Origin: Leisingera sp. ANG-M1
GTDB taxonomy: Bacteria > Pseudomonadota > Alphaproteobacteria > Rhodobacterales > Rhodobacteraceae
DNA length: 64,000 bases
Assembly: GCF_000813745.1 (NCBI RefSeq)
Contig: NZ_JWLC01000005.1
Coordinates: forward strand, 235,115-299,114
Reading direction: 5' to 3'
This document shows positions 25,030 through 35,290 of the stretch, in pieces. The translations under genes were made by a program, and so were the position numbers. A model generated the notes under the pieces. That model ran no database searches, was not told the DNA's origin, and saw only the letters and a list, made by a program, of their open reading frames with translations. How positions within the stretch are numbered: position 1 is the first letter of the stretch; every line of letters begins with the position of its first letter.

Positions 25030-25833
25030 ATGCAGGAAACCCGGGTGTTTGACGGCGACAAGCTGCGCGCCTCGCTGTTCAACCCGGGCGCTGACCGCCT
25101 GTTTGTGACCTTCCGCCAGCGGGTGGCCGTGGCCGGAGAGTTCGAAGACCGCGGCCCGGTCCGCAATATGACCGGGCACGGCTATGCTCATCTGCATATC
25201 CAGCCCCGCAACAATGACTGGTATATCAACAGCGAGACCAAAGCGCTGTCACGCAGCCTGAAGGCGCTGACCAAAGGCTATGCGGACGTCTCCGCCATGG
25301 GCTTCTCCATGGGTGGATACGCGGCGTTGCGGTTTTCGGCAGCGCTGCATTTGAAGCGGCTGATTGCGGTGTCGCCGCAATACACCATTGCCAAAGGCGC
25401 GGTGCCGCATGACCGGCGCCGCAAGGAGGCGGCTGCGTTTGACGCGGCGCTGGGCGATCTGGTGCGCTATGGCCGCCATGATGTGCAGGGGGTGGTGCTG
25501 TTTGACCCGTTCCGCAAGATGGACCTGAACCATGCGCTGTACATCCAGGCAGTGTTTTCGGACCTCCAGCTGTGCCGCCTGTCCTGCGGCGGCCACCCGG
25601 CCAGCCAGGTAATCCGCGAGGGCGGCAGTTTCTGGGACCTGCAGACGCTGCTGCGCGACGGGCCGCTGACCGCGGGGCGGGTGCTGGCCTTGCACCGGCA
25701 GCGGCGGCGGCTGTCGCGCACCTATTGGCAGAAGCTGGCACGGGTGGCCCGCCAGCGCGGCAGGCCGCATCTGGGAGCCGCAGCAGATAGCGGCCTGCAG
25801 AGGCTTGCGGCGGCTCAGGAAAAGGGGCAGTAA
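25030..25833 (+). CDS. Alpha/beta-hydrolase-fold protein of unknown function
   Basis: Protein of 267 residues. The clearest feature is a nucleophile elbow GFSMGGYAALRFS (about 91-103), and LIAVSPQYTIAKG follows as the next strand. An Asp/His completing a hydrolase triad cannot be placed with confidence; VVLFDPFRKMDLNHA may supply the acid and GGHPAS the histidine. The C-terminus is basic (RQRRRLSRTYWQKLARVARQRGR). It starts 5 bases after meaB with ribosome-binding bases inside the meaB stop region, so it is probably cotranscribed. Relatives occur in marine Rhodobacteraceae without assigned function. Confidence 0.7.
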   Translation: MQETRVFDGDKLRASLFNPGADRLFVTFRQRVAVAGEFEDRGPVRNMTGHGYAHLHIQPRNNDWYINSETKALSRSLKALTKGYADVSAMGFSMGGYAALRFSAALHLKRLIAVSPQYTIAKGAVPHDRRRKEAAAFDAALGDLVRYGRHDVQGVVLFDPFRKMDLNHALYIQAVFSDLQLCRLSCGGHPASQVIREGGSFWDLQTLLRDGPLTAGRVLALHRQRRRLSRTYWQKLARVARQRGRPHLGAAADSGLQRLAAAQEKGQ

Positions 25834-25861
25834 GGCCCGCAAGAAAGCTGAGTTGAATCAC

Positions 25862-25890
25862 TTGACGCTGTTGCCGGTTGAGCGTAAGAG
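25862..25890 (+). promoter_or_regulatory. Candidate rpmB promoter
   Basis: TTGACG (25862-25867) and TAAGAG (25885-25890) at 17-base spacing, about 90 bases before the L28 gene. The -35 is close to consensus and the -10 is weak. Confidence 0.4.
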
Positions 25891-25981
25891 CAGCGGACCA
25901 GTTTTCGGGCGCAGCCAATGGCGGCGCCCCTTGTGATTTGGCCTGGTTCTGCCCAGGCCTCCAGAAACGAAGGATGATGAT

Positions 25982-26272
25982 ATGTCGCGCCGTTGCGAAC
26001 TGACCGGAAAAGGCCCGATGACTGGCAACAATGTCAGCCACGCCAACAACAAAACCAAACGCCGCTTTCTGCCCAACCTGAACGACGTGACTCTGCAGTC
26101 CGAAGTTCTGGGCCGCGGCATCAAGCTGCGCATCTCCGCAGCCGCTCTGCGTTCCGTCGACCACCGTGGCGGCCTGGACGCGTTCCTGGCCAAAGCCAAG
26201 GACGAAGAGCTGTCGGCCACCGCGCTGAAAGTGAAGAAAGAGATCGCCAAGGCGCAAGCTGCTCAGGCGTAA
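25982..26272 (+). CDS. rpmB: 50S ribosomal protein L28
   Basis: Component of the large ribosomal subunit. The 96 residues begin [29 protein letters not shown], diagnostic for L28, and continue with the [21 protein letters not shown] segment of alphaproteobacterial L28. Only one N-terminal Cys is present, so this is the zinc-free form. It is monocistronic, with its own likely promoter and a strong terminator. An AGGATGATG sequence supplies the ribosome-binding site. Confidence 0.98.
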   Translation: MSRRCELTGKGPMTGNNVSHANNKTKRRFLPNLNDVTLQSEVLGRGIKLRISAAALRSVDHRGGLDAFLAKAKDEELSATALKVKKEIAKAQAAQA

Positions 26273-26296
26273 TCTTCTCACCGGATTGATTAGCGG

Positions 26297-26330
26297 ACAC
26301 CGCGCAGAGGAAACTCTGCGCGGTGTTTGC
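26297..26330 (+). terminator. Terminator-like hairpin after rpmB
   Basis: A 13-base perfect stem ACACCGCGCAGAG (26297-26309) / CTCTGCGCGGTGT (26314-26326) with a GAAA loop, followed by TTTG. Confidence 0.85.
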
Positions 26331-26396
26331 GTTTGCACAACATGCCGCGGCGAAGGCTCTTGCAGCCGCTGCAGGGCGCGGGCATATCTGGCACCG

Positions 26397-26747
26397 ATGA
26401 GAACCGCCCTTCGCAGATATCTTGGCCTAATCCTGGCCCTGGCTGTTGCGCTGACCGCGCATAACGCCGCGGCCTTGCAGGGCAGCCGCGATGCGGCCGG
26501 GCAGATGGTGATCTGCACCGGCACCGGTCCGGTGGTTGTCTATGTGGACAGCGAGGGCCAGCCCACCAAGCCGCCGCACAACTGCCCGGATTGCGTGATG
26601 CACCTGCTGGATGCGGTTGCGCCTTCACCGGCGGCGGCAGCCCCGCTGCCTGCAGGGCATCGCGGGGCGTCTGTGTCTGAGACTGCCCGGGGCCGGGCGC
26701 AGCAGATTTTGCGGGCCACCGCCCGGGGGCCGCCGGCGGCTGGCTGA
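26397..26747 (+). CDS. Small exported cysteine-containing protein (DUF2946-like)
   Basis: Protein of 116 residues. An N-terminal hydrophobic segment (RRYLGLILALAVALTAHNAAA) is a probable signal peptide or anchor. The core MVICTGTGPVVVYVDSEGQPTKPPHNCPDC has the spaced cysteines and histidine seen in DUF2946-type proteins, which tend to occur next to copper genes. The next gene, 56 bases downstream, encodes a PCu(A)C copper chaperone, so copper handling in the periplasm is a fair inference. The ATG at 26397 was chosen because upstream codons (from a TTG) overlap the rpmB terminator. Confidence 0.7.
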   Translation: MRTALRRYLGLILALAVALTAHNAAALQGSRDAAGQMVICTGTGPVVVYVDSEGQPTKPPHNCPDCVMHLLDAVAPSPAAAAPLPAGHRGASVSETARGRAQQILRATARGPPAAG

Positions 26748-26803
26748 CCTTCCAGTTCTGAACCCCCTCAAAATCTGACATTCTCAATCAAGGGAGACAT
26801 GTG

Positions 26804-27289
26804 ATGTCCCTGAAATCCGTTGTTCTGGCAGCCGCTGCTGCCGCCGCCTTTGCCACCTCCGCCTTTGCCGGTGATGCCCGGAAGATCATGGTGCATGACC
26901 CATACGCACGGGTCTCTTCCCCCACTGCCAAGGCCGGGGCTGCTTTCATGGAAATCATGAACCATACCGGTGAAGACGACCGGCTGATCGATGTGCGCTC
27001 GGACGCGGCGGCGCGGGTGCAGCTGCACACCCACCAGGAAGACGCAAACGGCGTCATGAAGATGATGCATGTGGAAGAGGGCTTTGCCGTGCCCGCAGGC
27101 GCCGCTCACATGCTGAAGCGCGGCGGCGACCATGTGATGTTCATGGGCCTGACCCAAGGTCTGAACCACGGCGATGTGGTGAAAGTGACTCTGGTGTTCG
27201 AGAAAGCCGGCGAGATCGAGATCGAAGTGCCGGTGGATCTGGAGCGCAAGGCTGAAGCGCACGGCGATCACTCCGGCCACTCCAACTAA
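26804..27289 (+). CDS. Periplasmic copper chaperone PCu(A)C
   Basis: Copper(I) chaperone that delivers copper toward cytochrome oxidase CuA sites. The 161 residues start with a signal peptide (cleavage after TSAFA). The mature protein contains ARVSSPTAKAGAAFMEIMNH, the HTHQEDANGVMKMMHVE methionine/histidine stretch and GAAHMLKRGGDHVMFMG, which together give the family's copper-binding Met/His set. A His-rich tail (AHGDHSGHSN) ends the protein. The ATG at 26804 is spaced 7 bases from AGGGAG; a GTG directly before it is possible but less likely. It follows the DUF2946-like gene. Confidence 0.92.
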   Translation: MSLKSVVLAAAAAAAFATSAFAGDARKIMVHDPYARVSSPTAKAGAAFMEIMNHTGEDDRLIDVRSDAAARVQLHTHQEDANGVMKMMHVEEGFAVPAGAAHMLKRGGDHVMFMGLTQGLNHGDVVKVTLVFEKAGEIEIEVPVDLERKAEAHGDHSGHSN

Positions 27290-27351
27290 TCCCGGGACAG
27301 GGGCAGGGCGGGCGCGGCGTCAGGCTGCACTGCAGCCCTCCTTCGCGCCCA

Positions 27352-27378
27352 AAGCCCGCCCTTGCGGCGGGCTTTTTG
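27352..27378. terminator. Rho-independent terminator
   Basis: AAGCCCGCC (27352-27360) pairs with GGCGGGCTT (27366-27374), followed by Ts. It lies between the copper chaperone and the convergent sirtuin gene. Confidence 0.85.
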
Positions 27379-27388
27379 CCGCCTGGGT

Positions 27389-28090
27389 CTAGCGGAGCAG
27401 CTCAGCCGCCCAGGTCGGCACGGTCTCGCTGGCCGGGCCAAAGCGGCGCTCGGCAAAGCGGGAGGCGGTGGCGGAGGGCTCCAGGTTTAGTTCCACCGTA
27501 TGGGCTCCGGCAAGATGCGCCTCGTCGACAAAGGCCGCGGCCGGGTAAACCTCGCCCGAGGTGCCGATGGCGGCAAACAGATCTGCCGCGGCCAGGTGCG
27601 CGTATATCTCCTCCATGAAATACGGCATCTCGCCGAACCAGACCACATCGGGCCGCCCCTCAGGCGCGGCACAGGCGGGGCAGGGCTGGCCAGGCTGCAT
27701 TTCCGCAGGCGCCACCCAGCGGTGGCCGCAAGCGGCACAGAGTGCGTCTGCCAGCGTCCCATGCATATGCAGCACCCGGGACGCGCCGCCCGCCTCATGC
27801 AGCCCGTCGACATTCTGGGTCACGATCACCACTTCGCCCGGATGTTCCGCCTGCAGCCGTGCCAGCGCCTGATGCGCGGCATTGGGCAGCGCCCCGGCTG
27901 CCTGCGCCCGCCGCGCATTGTAGAACCCGTGCACCAGGCTTGGATCGCGCGCAAACCCCTCGGGTGTTGCCACATCCTCGATCCGGTGCTGCGCCCAAAG
28001 CCCGCCTTCGTCGCGGAAGGTGCCGAGCCCGCTTTCGGCAGAAATGCCCGCGCCGGTCAGGATGACAATCTTCTGCGCACTCTTCCCCAT
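27389..28090 (-). CDS. cobB: NAD-dependent deacylase, class III sirtuin (CobB type)
   Basis: Removes acyl groups from lysines using NAD+. The 233 residues show GAGISAESGLGTFRDEGGLW (13-32), TQNVDGLHEAGG, the catalytic histidine in VLHMHGTL and a zinc site with CAACG and CPAC. Tyr57 and Arg60 in FYNARR match the residues that let CobB/SIRT5-type enzymes accept succinyl- and malonyl-lysine, so desuccinylase activity is likely. The start at 28090 (MGKSAQKIVIL) fits the family; upstream codons have no match. It is divergent from the phosphatase gene, 50 bases away. Confidence 0.94.
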   Translation of the reverse strand: MGKSAQKIVILTGAGISAESGLGTFRDEGGLWAQHRIEDVATPEGFARDPSLVHGFYNARRAQAAGALPNAAHQALARLQAEHPGEVVIVTQNVDGLHEAGGASRVLHMHGTLADALCAACGHRWVAPAEMQPGQPCPACAAPEGRPDVVWFGEMPYFMEEIYAHLAAADLFAAIGTSGEVYPAAAFVDEAHLAGAHTVELNLEPSATASRFAERRFGPASETVPTWAAELLR

Positions 28091-28140
28091 CGCCCTGGAA
28101 CCTCCTATCACTGCCCCTGTCCAGCAGGAGCCATGACCCA

Positions 28141-28578
28141 ATGCCTACCCGTATTCTGTTTGTCTGCCTAGGAAACATCTGCCGCTCGCCGGCCGCCGAA
28201 GGCGTGTTCCGCGCGCTCTGCCCGGAAGCGGAGACCGACAGCGCAGGCACTGCCTCCTATCACGTGGGAGAGCCGCCCTACGGCCCGATGCAGGCCGCAG
28301 CACGGGCGCGCGGGCTGGACATCTCGGACCTGCGCGCGCGGCAGTTCCGCCGCGGTGATTTTGACGCATTCGACCTGATCATCGCGATGGATGCCAGCAA
28401 TCTGGAGAATATCGAGGCGCTGCGTCCCGCAGGCAGCGAAACTCCGGTGCGGCTATTCACAGACTACGCGCCGGAATCAGGCGCGGACCACGTGCCGGAT
28501 CCCTATTACACCCGCGATTTCGAAGGCTGCCTGGATCTGATTGAAGTCGCCGCAAGCGGGCTGAAATCAGCGCTCTGA
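28141..28578 (+). CDS. Low-molecular-weight protein-tyrosine phosphatase
   Basis: Cytoplasmic phosphatase of 145 residues. The P-loop VCLGNICRSP (8-17) carries nucleophile Cys9 and Arg15, and the general-acid loop VPDPYY is present near residue 120. MDASNLENI is the conserved substrate-lid region. LMW-PTPs act on tyrosine kinases in polysaccharide export or on small phosphate esters; no tyrosine kinase is adjacent, so the target is unknown. It stops 1 base before the convergent LysR gene. Confidence 0.94.
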   Translation: MPTRILFVCLGNICRSPAAEGVFRALCPEAETDSAGTASYHVGEPPYGPMQAAARARGLDISDLRARQFRRGDFDAFDLIIAMDASNLENIEALRPAGSETPVRLFTDYAPESGADHVPDPYYTRDFEGCLDLIEVAASGLKSAL

Positions 28579-28579
28579 C

Positions 28580-29545
28580 TTAATCCGCGATCACCCGGAA
28601 ACCGCCCGCCAGAAACGGCATCTGCTGCACCGCCGGGTCGATCATCTGGGTCTGAACCAGGCGGCGGACGGTTTCTGCCACATCGCGCGGCACCCGGTCG
28701 GCCCAATCCGCGGCGGTGAACAGAGAGATCGTCCGCGACATCTCGCCAAAGGGCAGCGGGAAGGCGTCGATCTGATCGTGGAAGCGCCCCGCCCGCATGT
28801 AACCTAGCGGCGTGGTGACGGCCCAGCCGATCCGCCGCGCCACCATCGCCATCAGCGCCAGATGCGAGCCGACCTCGAACCGGTCTTCGAACTCCAGTTT
28901 CTGGCGCGCCAAAAGCCCCTCGATCTGCTGCGAGATCAGCTGCTCCCGGGCATAGCGCAGGAAGGGCAAGTCGCGCAGCTGCCCGGCCGCCTGCGCCGCA
29001 TCGCTCACGGCGCCCTTAGGGGCCACCAGGATAAAGGGATCCTGCACCAGCGGGTATTCCACCAGCCCTTCGTGAAGTTCGCCGGTGGTGGCGGCCACCG
29101 CGATATGCAGCTCGCGCGCCTCCATGGCGCGCACGATGTCATGGCTGGAAGCGGTGATCATCTTGAACCGGCACTGGGTGAGGCTGTCAGCCAGGATGGT
29201 GGCCAGCCGCGGCGTCAGGTCATTGTCGAAATCATCAATCAGCCCGATCGAGAGCGCCTGCAGGTGGGTCAGGTCCATCACCGTCAGCTCGCTCTGGGCC
29301 AGCCGCAGCTCGCCCAGCACCGCCTCGGTGCGGGCCAGAAAACTGCGCCCGGCCGGCGTCAGCACCATCGGGCGGCGGCCGTGGTCGATCAGCTCGCTGT
29401 CCAGCGCCTTCTCCAGGTTGCGCATCTGCTGGCTGACCGCAGGCTGGCTGAGCCCGGTCATCTCCGCCGCCTGGGCCACCGATCCGGTCTTGGCCAGAGC
29501 CTCAAATACTTCCAGCCCGCGCAGGGTAACGCCCTTGATCAACAT
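28580..29545 (-). CDS. LysR family transcriptional regulator
   Basis: Protein of 321 residues. The helix-turn-helix is at about 10-70 (TGSVAQAAEMTGLSQPAVSQQMRNLE), and a periplasmic-binding-protein-like effector domain follows (about 95-300), with LHIAVAATTGELHEGLVEYPLV and GWAVTTPLGYM segments typical of LysR sensors. The C-terminal tail (about 300-321) is short. It is convergent with the phosphatase gene and has no divergently paired enzyme gene, since its upstream neighbour is also on the minus strand. Target genes cannot be inferred. Confidence 0.87.
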   Translation of the reverse strand: MLIKGVTLRGLEVFEALAKTGSVAQAAEMTGLSQPAVSQQMRNLEKALDSELIDHGRRPMVLTPAGRSFLARTEAVLGELRLAQSELTVMDLTHLQALSIGLIDDFDNDLTPRLATILADSLTQCRFKMITASSHDIVRAMEARELHIAVAATTGELHEGLVEYPLVQDPFILVAPKGAVSDAAQAAGQLRDLPFLRYAREQLISQQIEGLLARQKLEFEDRFEVGSHLALMAMVARRIGWAVTTPLGYMRAGRFHDQIDAFPLPFGEMSRTISLFTAADWADRVPRDVAETVRRLVQTQMIDPAVQQMPFLAGGFRVIAD

Positions 29546-29664
29546 CTGAACTGCTCCAATAGCTTAGGCCGTATGTTCCGTGTTGCGCCACCCCGGTCAA
29601 GAGGGGCGGGGCTCCGGTTTTCCCGCCTTGCGAAAATGCCGCAGCACAGATGCATCAAAACAGG

Positions 29665-29690
29665 AAAAGGCGCCCGTCAGGACGCCTTTT
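29665..29690. terminator. Rho-independent terminator
   Basis: AAAAGGCG (29665-29672) pairs with CGCCTTTT (29683-29690). It lies directly downstream of the small secreted protein gene on the minus strand and provides its T-run there. Confidence 0.8.
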
Positions 29691-29712
29691 GCAGAGCTGT
29701 TTGAGCGTGGGC

Positions 29713-30024
29713 TCAGCCGCAGGTGCGGGCGGCGCGGTCGCCGAACAGCTTGTAGCGCTCCCACAGCCGCTCGTCGCTGCGGTTGTCGGACTGGCGTACC
29801 ACCTGTGCTTGATGCGGGTCGGCAAACCATTTCGAGACGGTCTTGCGTTCGGACCGTGTCAGGCTGCGGTTGGCCACTTTCTGGATGCAGTTGCACAAGG
29901 AGGGAGTGGCGGCATTGCGGTCCGACTGGCGGCAAGCGCGCTCAATCGCGCCGGCCTCTGCCTGAACCGGTGCCATCAGCCCTAGGGTTCCGGCGCAGAG
30001 CGCCGCGGTGAGGAGGAGTTTCAT
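29713..30024 (-). CDS. Small secreted protein of unknown function
   Basis: Protein of 103 residues with a signal peptide (MKLLLTAALCAGTLGLMAPVQA). The mature part has four cysteines (ERACRQSD, LCNCIQKV, ARTCG) that could form two disulfides, and a basic, helical body with KWFADPHQAQVVRQSDN. I do not recognise a domain. The start at 30024 is preceded by AGGAGGA within 14 bases, and the signal peptide begins exactly there. A terminator follows. Similar small proteins occur in Rhodobacteraceae genomes. Confidence 0.75.
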   Translation of the reverse strand: MKLLLTAALCAGTLGLMAPVQAEAGAIERACRQSDRNAATPSLCNCIQKVANRSLTRSERKTVSKWFADPHQAQVVRQSDNRSDERLWERYKLFGDRAARTCG

Positions 30025-30174
30025 CTGGCTCGAGCCCCGTATTTTACAGAGCGGGTCTGATGCCCGCGGAACTGTCCGCACTATGACGCAAGCGGCGAGG
30101 CGTTTCAATCTTGGTAAACGGGGTGTTCACGCCGGCTGGAGCGCCGCAGCCGCGGCCCTCCAGCCTTGCGGTTT

Positions 30175-30357
30175 TCAGGCCTGGTTCGGCCCGCGCATCG
30201 CGCGCACGGCCTGGCGCACGGCTTTCCAGTCCGCGGCTTCATCGTCCTTGCCGGCCTCTTCGCAGGCCCTCATCTTCTGAGCGGCCTCCGCTTCGGCCTT
30301 GTCGCCATGCGCGGCATAAAGCGCGCGGGCATATTCACTGGCTTTGATGGCATCCAT
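30175..30357 (-). CDS. Small helical protein of unknown function
   Basis: Protein of 60 residues starting MDAIKASEYARALYAAHGDKAEAEAAQKM. It is highly helical and charged, with EEAGKDDEAADWKAVRQAVRAMRG at the C-terminus. No signal peptide or membrane segment. A strong AAGGAGGA ribosome-binding site lies about 10 bases before the ATG, and amino-acid use is protein-like, which supports a real gene. Its function is unknown. On its upstream side lies the repeat-rich segment 30358-30712. Confidence 0.7.
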   Translation of the reverse strand: MDAIKASEYARALYAAHGDKAEAEAAQKMRACEEAGKDDEAADWKAVRQAVRAMRGPNQA

Positions 30358-30498
30358 ACGGGTCGTCCTCCTTAGCTCATGGCTCTTGCCAGAGGTCTGC
30401 GCGTTTCACGGAATGAGGGGAGTATAGCGCATTTCGAAGGCCTGCGCAGGCAGAGGGGAGAATTTGAAGCGTTTGGGGCAAATCGCGAAGGGCAGTGC

Positions 30499-30533
30499 CT
30501 GACCTTGGGGAGGCGCAATCGCGCTTTCCCGTG
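30499..30533 (+). repeat. 35-base imperfect direct repeat, unit 1
   Basis: Begins CTGACCTTGGG and ends TTTCCCGTG; about 30 of 35 bases match the unit at 30638-30672, 139 bases downstream. Between them lies a hairpin AAACCATCC / GGATGGTTT (30555-30575). The stretch 30358-30712 holds no gene and consists largely of these repeats and hairpins. Confidence 0.6.
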
Positions 30534-30637
30534 TGGAGTGAGGTAGCCTCCCGGAAACCATCCGGGGGATGGTTTCTCTTTCGAGCGGGCGGAGCCCAAT
30601 CAGGCGCGGCGGTGCTGGTGCAGAACTGAGGGGGCGG

Positions 30638-30672
30638 CTGACCTTGGGAAGGTGCAAATGCGCCTTCCCGTG
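30638..30672 (+). repeat. 35-base imperfect direct repeat, unit 2
   Basis: Begins CTGACCTTGGG and ends CTTCCCGTG; pairs with the unit at 30499. It is followed by a CCCGTCC / GGACGGG hairpin at 30690-30707 just before the end of the gene at 30713. Confidence 0.6.
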
Positions 30673-30712
30673 GGGAAGGTCAGGCGCGGCCCGTCCTCTC
30701 GGACGGGCGGGG

Positions 30713-32095
30713 CTAGATTTCCAGAGTGCTCTTTGCCGCTGCCGTTGAGCGTGCGGGTGCGGCTTCAGAAGGTGAAGATACCTCACCAAAAATCATGTCG
30801 CGATAGCGGGAAATGTTCTCAAGGCGCTGCTGTGTGCCTTCTGTGTCTCCGCTCACGAACCACAGGCCGGTGCAAAGAGCCGCATACAGTTTCCAATCGC
30901 CTAGGCTTGTGCCCAGTTGTTTCTTGAAGGCATCGGAGAAAGCCGAGGGTTTAGCGGCGCACGCTTTCTGAAGTTCGTTCTCCAGCTCAGCAACTTTTGC
31001 GTTCAACCGCCCTATTTCGGCCCGAAGCTGATCTTCCGTTTCGCTCGCAATCGCACCGCTGCTCGGTGCGTCCTGAATGGTGGCGTTCACTGCGAGCAGC
31101 AAAGCAGGCAATGAAGCTAGCGGTTCCAGAGCTTCAGGGAGTGCATTGGCGCCAGTTTCCGTGTGAAAGCGTTCAATGCTCTGAGTAACTTGCGCTGCTA
31201 GACCTAGCAGGCTTGCGGAGGTAACAACCCGGTTTTCGATCAAGTGGCTTACGGATTTGGGTTCGTGCTTGGGGAACCGTTCCTTGACTGTTGACGAAGC
31301 ACTAAATTCAGCCCTGATGCGTTCGATCTCGGCAGCGACGGCTTCGGGGCCAGCGTTCCAGATCGCGTCGTCGATCAGTGCAACGCGGCTCTGAAGTTCC
31401 CAGTCGAGTGGTTCGCCGTCTAAGAAACCTTGGTACCAATCAATCCAGAAACGCCACTTAGGTAAGCTGGCCTTAGCGCGCCGGAAGTTCTCCCAAGCAT
31501 GCAAAGGCTTCTTGCTTACTTCGTGCTCTGGCCACAATGGTGCTCGAAGCCTTTCTGCTGTCGAAAGAAAAGTCTCCTTGCACACGATTGAGATTACCTG
31601 TCTACGAACTGATTTAGCCGCTTCAACTGGAGTACCCAGTAACGCAATAGACTCCGAAGCGGAGCTAATTGCGCGCATTGAAGAGGTCGAGAAAGGTTCA
31701 TGGCACGAAAAAGTTGCCTCCGCGGCAAACCTGGCTGCGTACGTCGCAGAGTTCATGCTATTCAGAACCGCATGTTGGAGGCTAGCTATATCCGACGTAA
31801 TTGCCGCCGACCGAGCGTATGTAAGGCATATTTCCTCGCATGCTGCTTTAACTGCTTCTGCGGCTCTAGTGTGCCTAGGTGAGAGAACTGTCCTGTTCGC
31901 AGCTGTCGTAATCGACATTATTGCCGCACGGCACAAAGTTAGCAGGTACTCTGGGGGATTTGGGTCTGCCGTGGAATTGCTTTCATTTTGCATTGCCGCA
32001 GGCAAGCATCTCAAAAGCGTGCGGCCAGCCAGCGTGTTACACGTCTGTGCATCCTGTTTCCGTAGCCAGGAGTTCAGTTGACCCTCTGTTGTCAT
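30713..32095 (-). CDS. Accessory protein of unknown function with coiled coil
   Basis: Protein of 460 residues that I cannot assign. The middle holds a compact block [19 protein letters not shown], then [25 protein letters not shown], which resembles a recurrent module in accessory proteins of alphaproteobacteria. It is followed by a heptad-rich coiled coil ([23 protein letters not shown]) and a hydrophobic patch ([16 protein letters not shown]) near the C-terminus. Base composition is visibly less GC-rich than its neighbours, and many codons are rare in the rest of the window, which suggests transfer. The ATG at 32095 is favoured over an upstream TTG. No good ribosome-binding site is seen. 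Confidence 0.65.
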   Translation of the reverse strand: MTTEGQLNSWLRKQDAQTCNTLAGRTLLRCLPAAMQNESNSTADPNPPEYLLTLCRAAIMSITTAANRTVLSPRHTRAAEAVKAACEEICLTYARSAAITSDIASLQHAVLNSMNSATYAARFAAEATFSCHEPFSTSSMRAISSASESIALLGTPVEAAKSVRRQVISIVCKETFLSTAERLRAPLWPEHEVSKKPLHAWENFRRAKASLPKWRFWIDWYQGFLDGEPLDWELQSRVALIDDAIWNAGPEAVAAEIERIRAEFSASSTVKERFPKHEPKSVSHLIENRVVTSASLLGLAAQVTQSIERFHTETGANALPEALEPLASLPALLLAVNATIQDAPSSGAIASETEDQLRAEIGRLNAKVAELENELQKACAAKPSAFSDAFKKQLGTSLGDWKLYAALCTGLWFVSGDTEGTQQRLENISRYRDMIFGEVSSPSEAAPARSTAAAKSTLEI

Positions 32096-32198
32096 GACGC
32101 TGAAGTTGTTCAATTTCAAATGTCCGTTAGCTAAATACCTTCACGCGACGCCACACGCCCGCTTGACCAAACCCCGAATCCAAATCATATGCCTCACC

Positions 32199-34013
<1,815 letters not shown>

Positions 34014-34122
34014 AGCTGGCCATTTTCGAGGGCGCGCGGGCGACAGCGGTTGGCGCAGCCAACTAGCGTGCCCGCCCGGTTTTGTTCTGCAGTGACAACG
34101 CTACATTAGTAACCAGAACAAC

Positions 34123-34145
34123 ACGGGGCCACGGCCCCGTTTTTC
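34123..34145 (+). terminator. Rho-independent terminator after lepA
   Basis: ACGGGG / CCCCGT stem (34123-34140) with a CCACGG loop followed by five Ts. Confidence 0.85.
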
Positions 34146-34164
34146 ATGTCTGCGATTGCCAATC

Positions 34165-34255
34165 TCCCGCCCGGCCGAGAGGCCGGGCAGCGCCCGATCC
34201 GCCCCCACGGGCGGGCGCTATGCACCCACCCTCGGACCGGGCGCTGCCCTTCGGG
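34165..34255 (+). repeat. GC-rich palindromic repeat, copy 1 (left of the AT-rich insert)
   Basis: Contains CCGGCCGAGAGGCCGG, then CCGGGCAGCGCCCG (34183-34196), and closes with CCGGGCGCTGCCC (34237-34249), so its ends are inverted repeats. A second copy (35291-35406) lies on the other side of the AT-rich gene and a third at 45823-45922. The rest of the gap 34014-34414 contains the lepA terminator and nothing else recognised. Confidence 0.7.
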
Positions 34256-34414
34256 TTAGAGGAGGCGTTAGATGAAGGCGGATTGCACATGTCATTGCGC
34301 ACGAGGCCACAGCGTAATGGCGCGCTTTCGATTGCAAATTTCGTTCTTGAGGGGTATGTGACCTGTGTTTGACTATGGCAAAATTAGCATTTATTTTCTC
34401 TTGTCGGGCAACAG

Positions 34415-35228
34415 ATGGACAGTCTATTGGTGCTTCCTCAATCGCTTGTTCGTTACCGTCCTATTAGCGGTGAGTATCAAGCATCTGAGCTTGAAAACCT
34501 AGCAAAGAGCAAGATCTGGTTCCGACATCTTGGCGGGCAGAACGACAGCGCTGAGGGCGTCGTTCCAATTGTGAGGTCATCTGAGGAGCGGTTGCGGAGT
34601 ATCTATAAAGACCTTCGCATTGCGGCTTTGCGGCACTTGGCACCAGACCATGAACTTTGTCAGAAATATCAGTCGGTTAAAGAGTTTCGAGCTTTTTTGG
34701 GCAGGAGGCGTTCTTGGCAGAAGCAGTTTACGCAAATTGCTCCCCAACGCATTCGAATATCTTGCTTTTCAATTCCAGAGGAACATGACGAAGAGTACAT
34801 GTGGAAGAAGTACGCCTCCGAGGGGCGGGGGTACAAGCTTCACTATTCCCTTGCGAACAATATCTTGGAAAGTGATGCGCCCTTTTGGTCAAGAGTTTTC
34901 TACGGCGATAAACTGGATAGAAAGCGCGTTTCGGAGGCTGAACTTTTTGGTGGCTGAATTTCAGCTAAATGGAGTTCCAGTGTTTGATACAAACCCGAAG
35001 CAGTGGGTAGGGATACTTCAAGCATTCTCAGCATGTAAAACAGCAGAGTGGTTTCCTGAGGGAGAGATACGTTTGATCAAATACTCTCTAGCAGAAGACG
35101 GGTATATTTCAGTTCCTAACTACGTACTGACCGGAGTGACATTTGGAAAAATTACCCAGGATGAACTGAAAAATGCTGTGCGACGGTCATTAGGTAAGAG
35201 CTTAGACTATGGGCAACGTTCGAGGTAG
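34415..35228 (+). pseudogene. DUF2971-like protein, frameshifted at a T homopolymer
   Basis: AT-rich gene unlike its surroundings. The first frame gives 180 residues (34415-34957): YRPISGEYQASELENLAKSK, then IRISCFSIPEEHDEEYMWKKYA. The second frame continues to 35228 with EWFPEGEIRLIKYSLAEDG, then VPNYVLTGVTFGKI. Together they follow the DUF2971 plan: an entry strand, a CFS...MW.YA motif, a W.xE.E.R motif and a closing LxxVxFG strand. Reading four instead of five Ts at 34942-34946 would join them into one frame of about 270 residues. This is therefore a disrupted gene or a sequencing error. DUF2971 function is unknown; family members often sit in accessory DNA. Confidence 0.7.
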
Positions 35229-35290
35229 CGCTCCTGCTCCAGAATATGGGGGCTCGTCGAATACTTGAACACTGTCCTTCAATCATCTTA

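Noticed and set aside
34415..34957. Treating the first DUF2971-like frame as a complete 180-residue gene
   Set aside because: The next frame continues the same family pattern straight after a T homopolymer, so a single disrupted gene is more likely.
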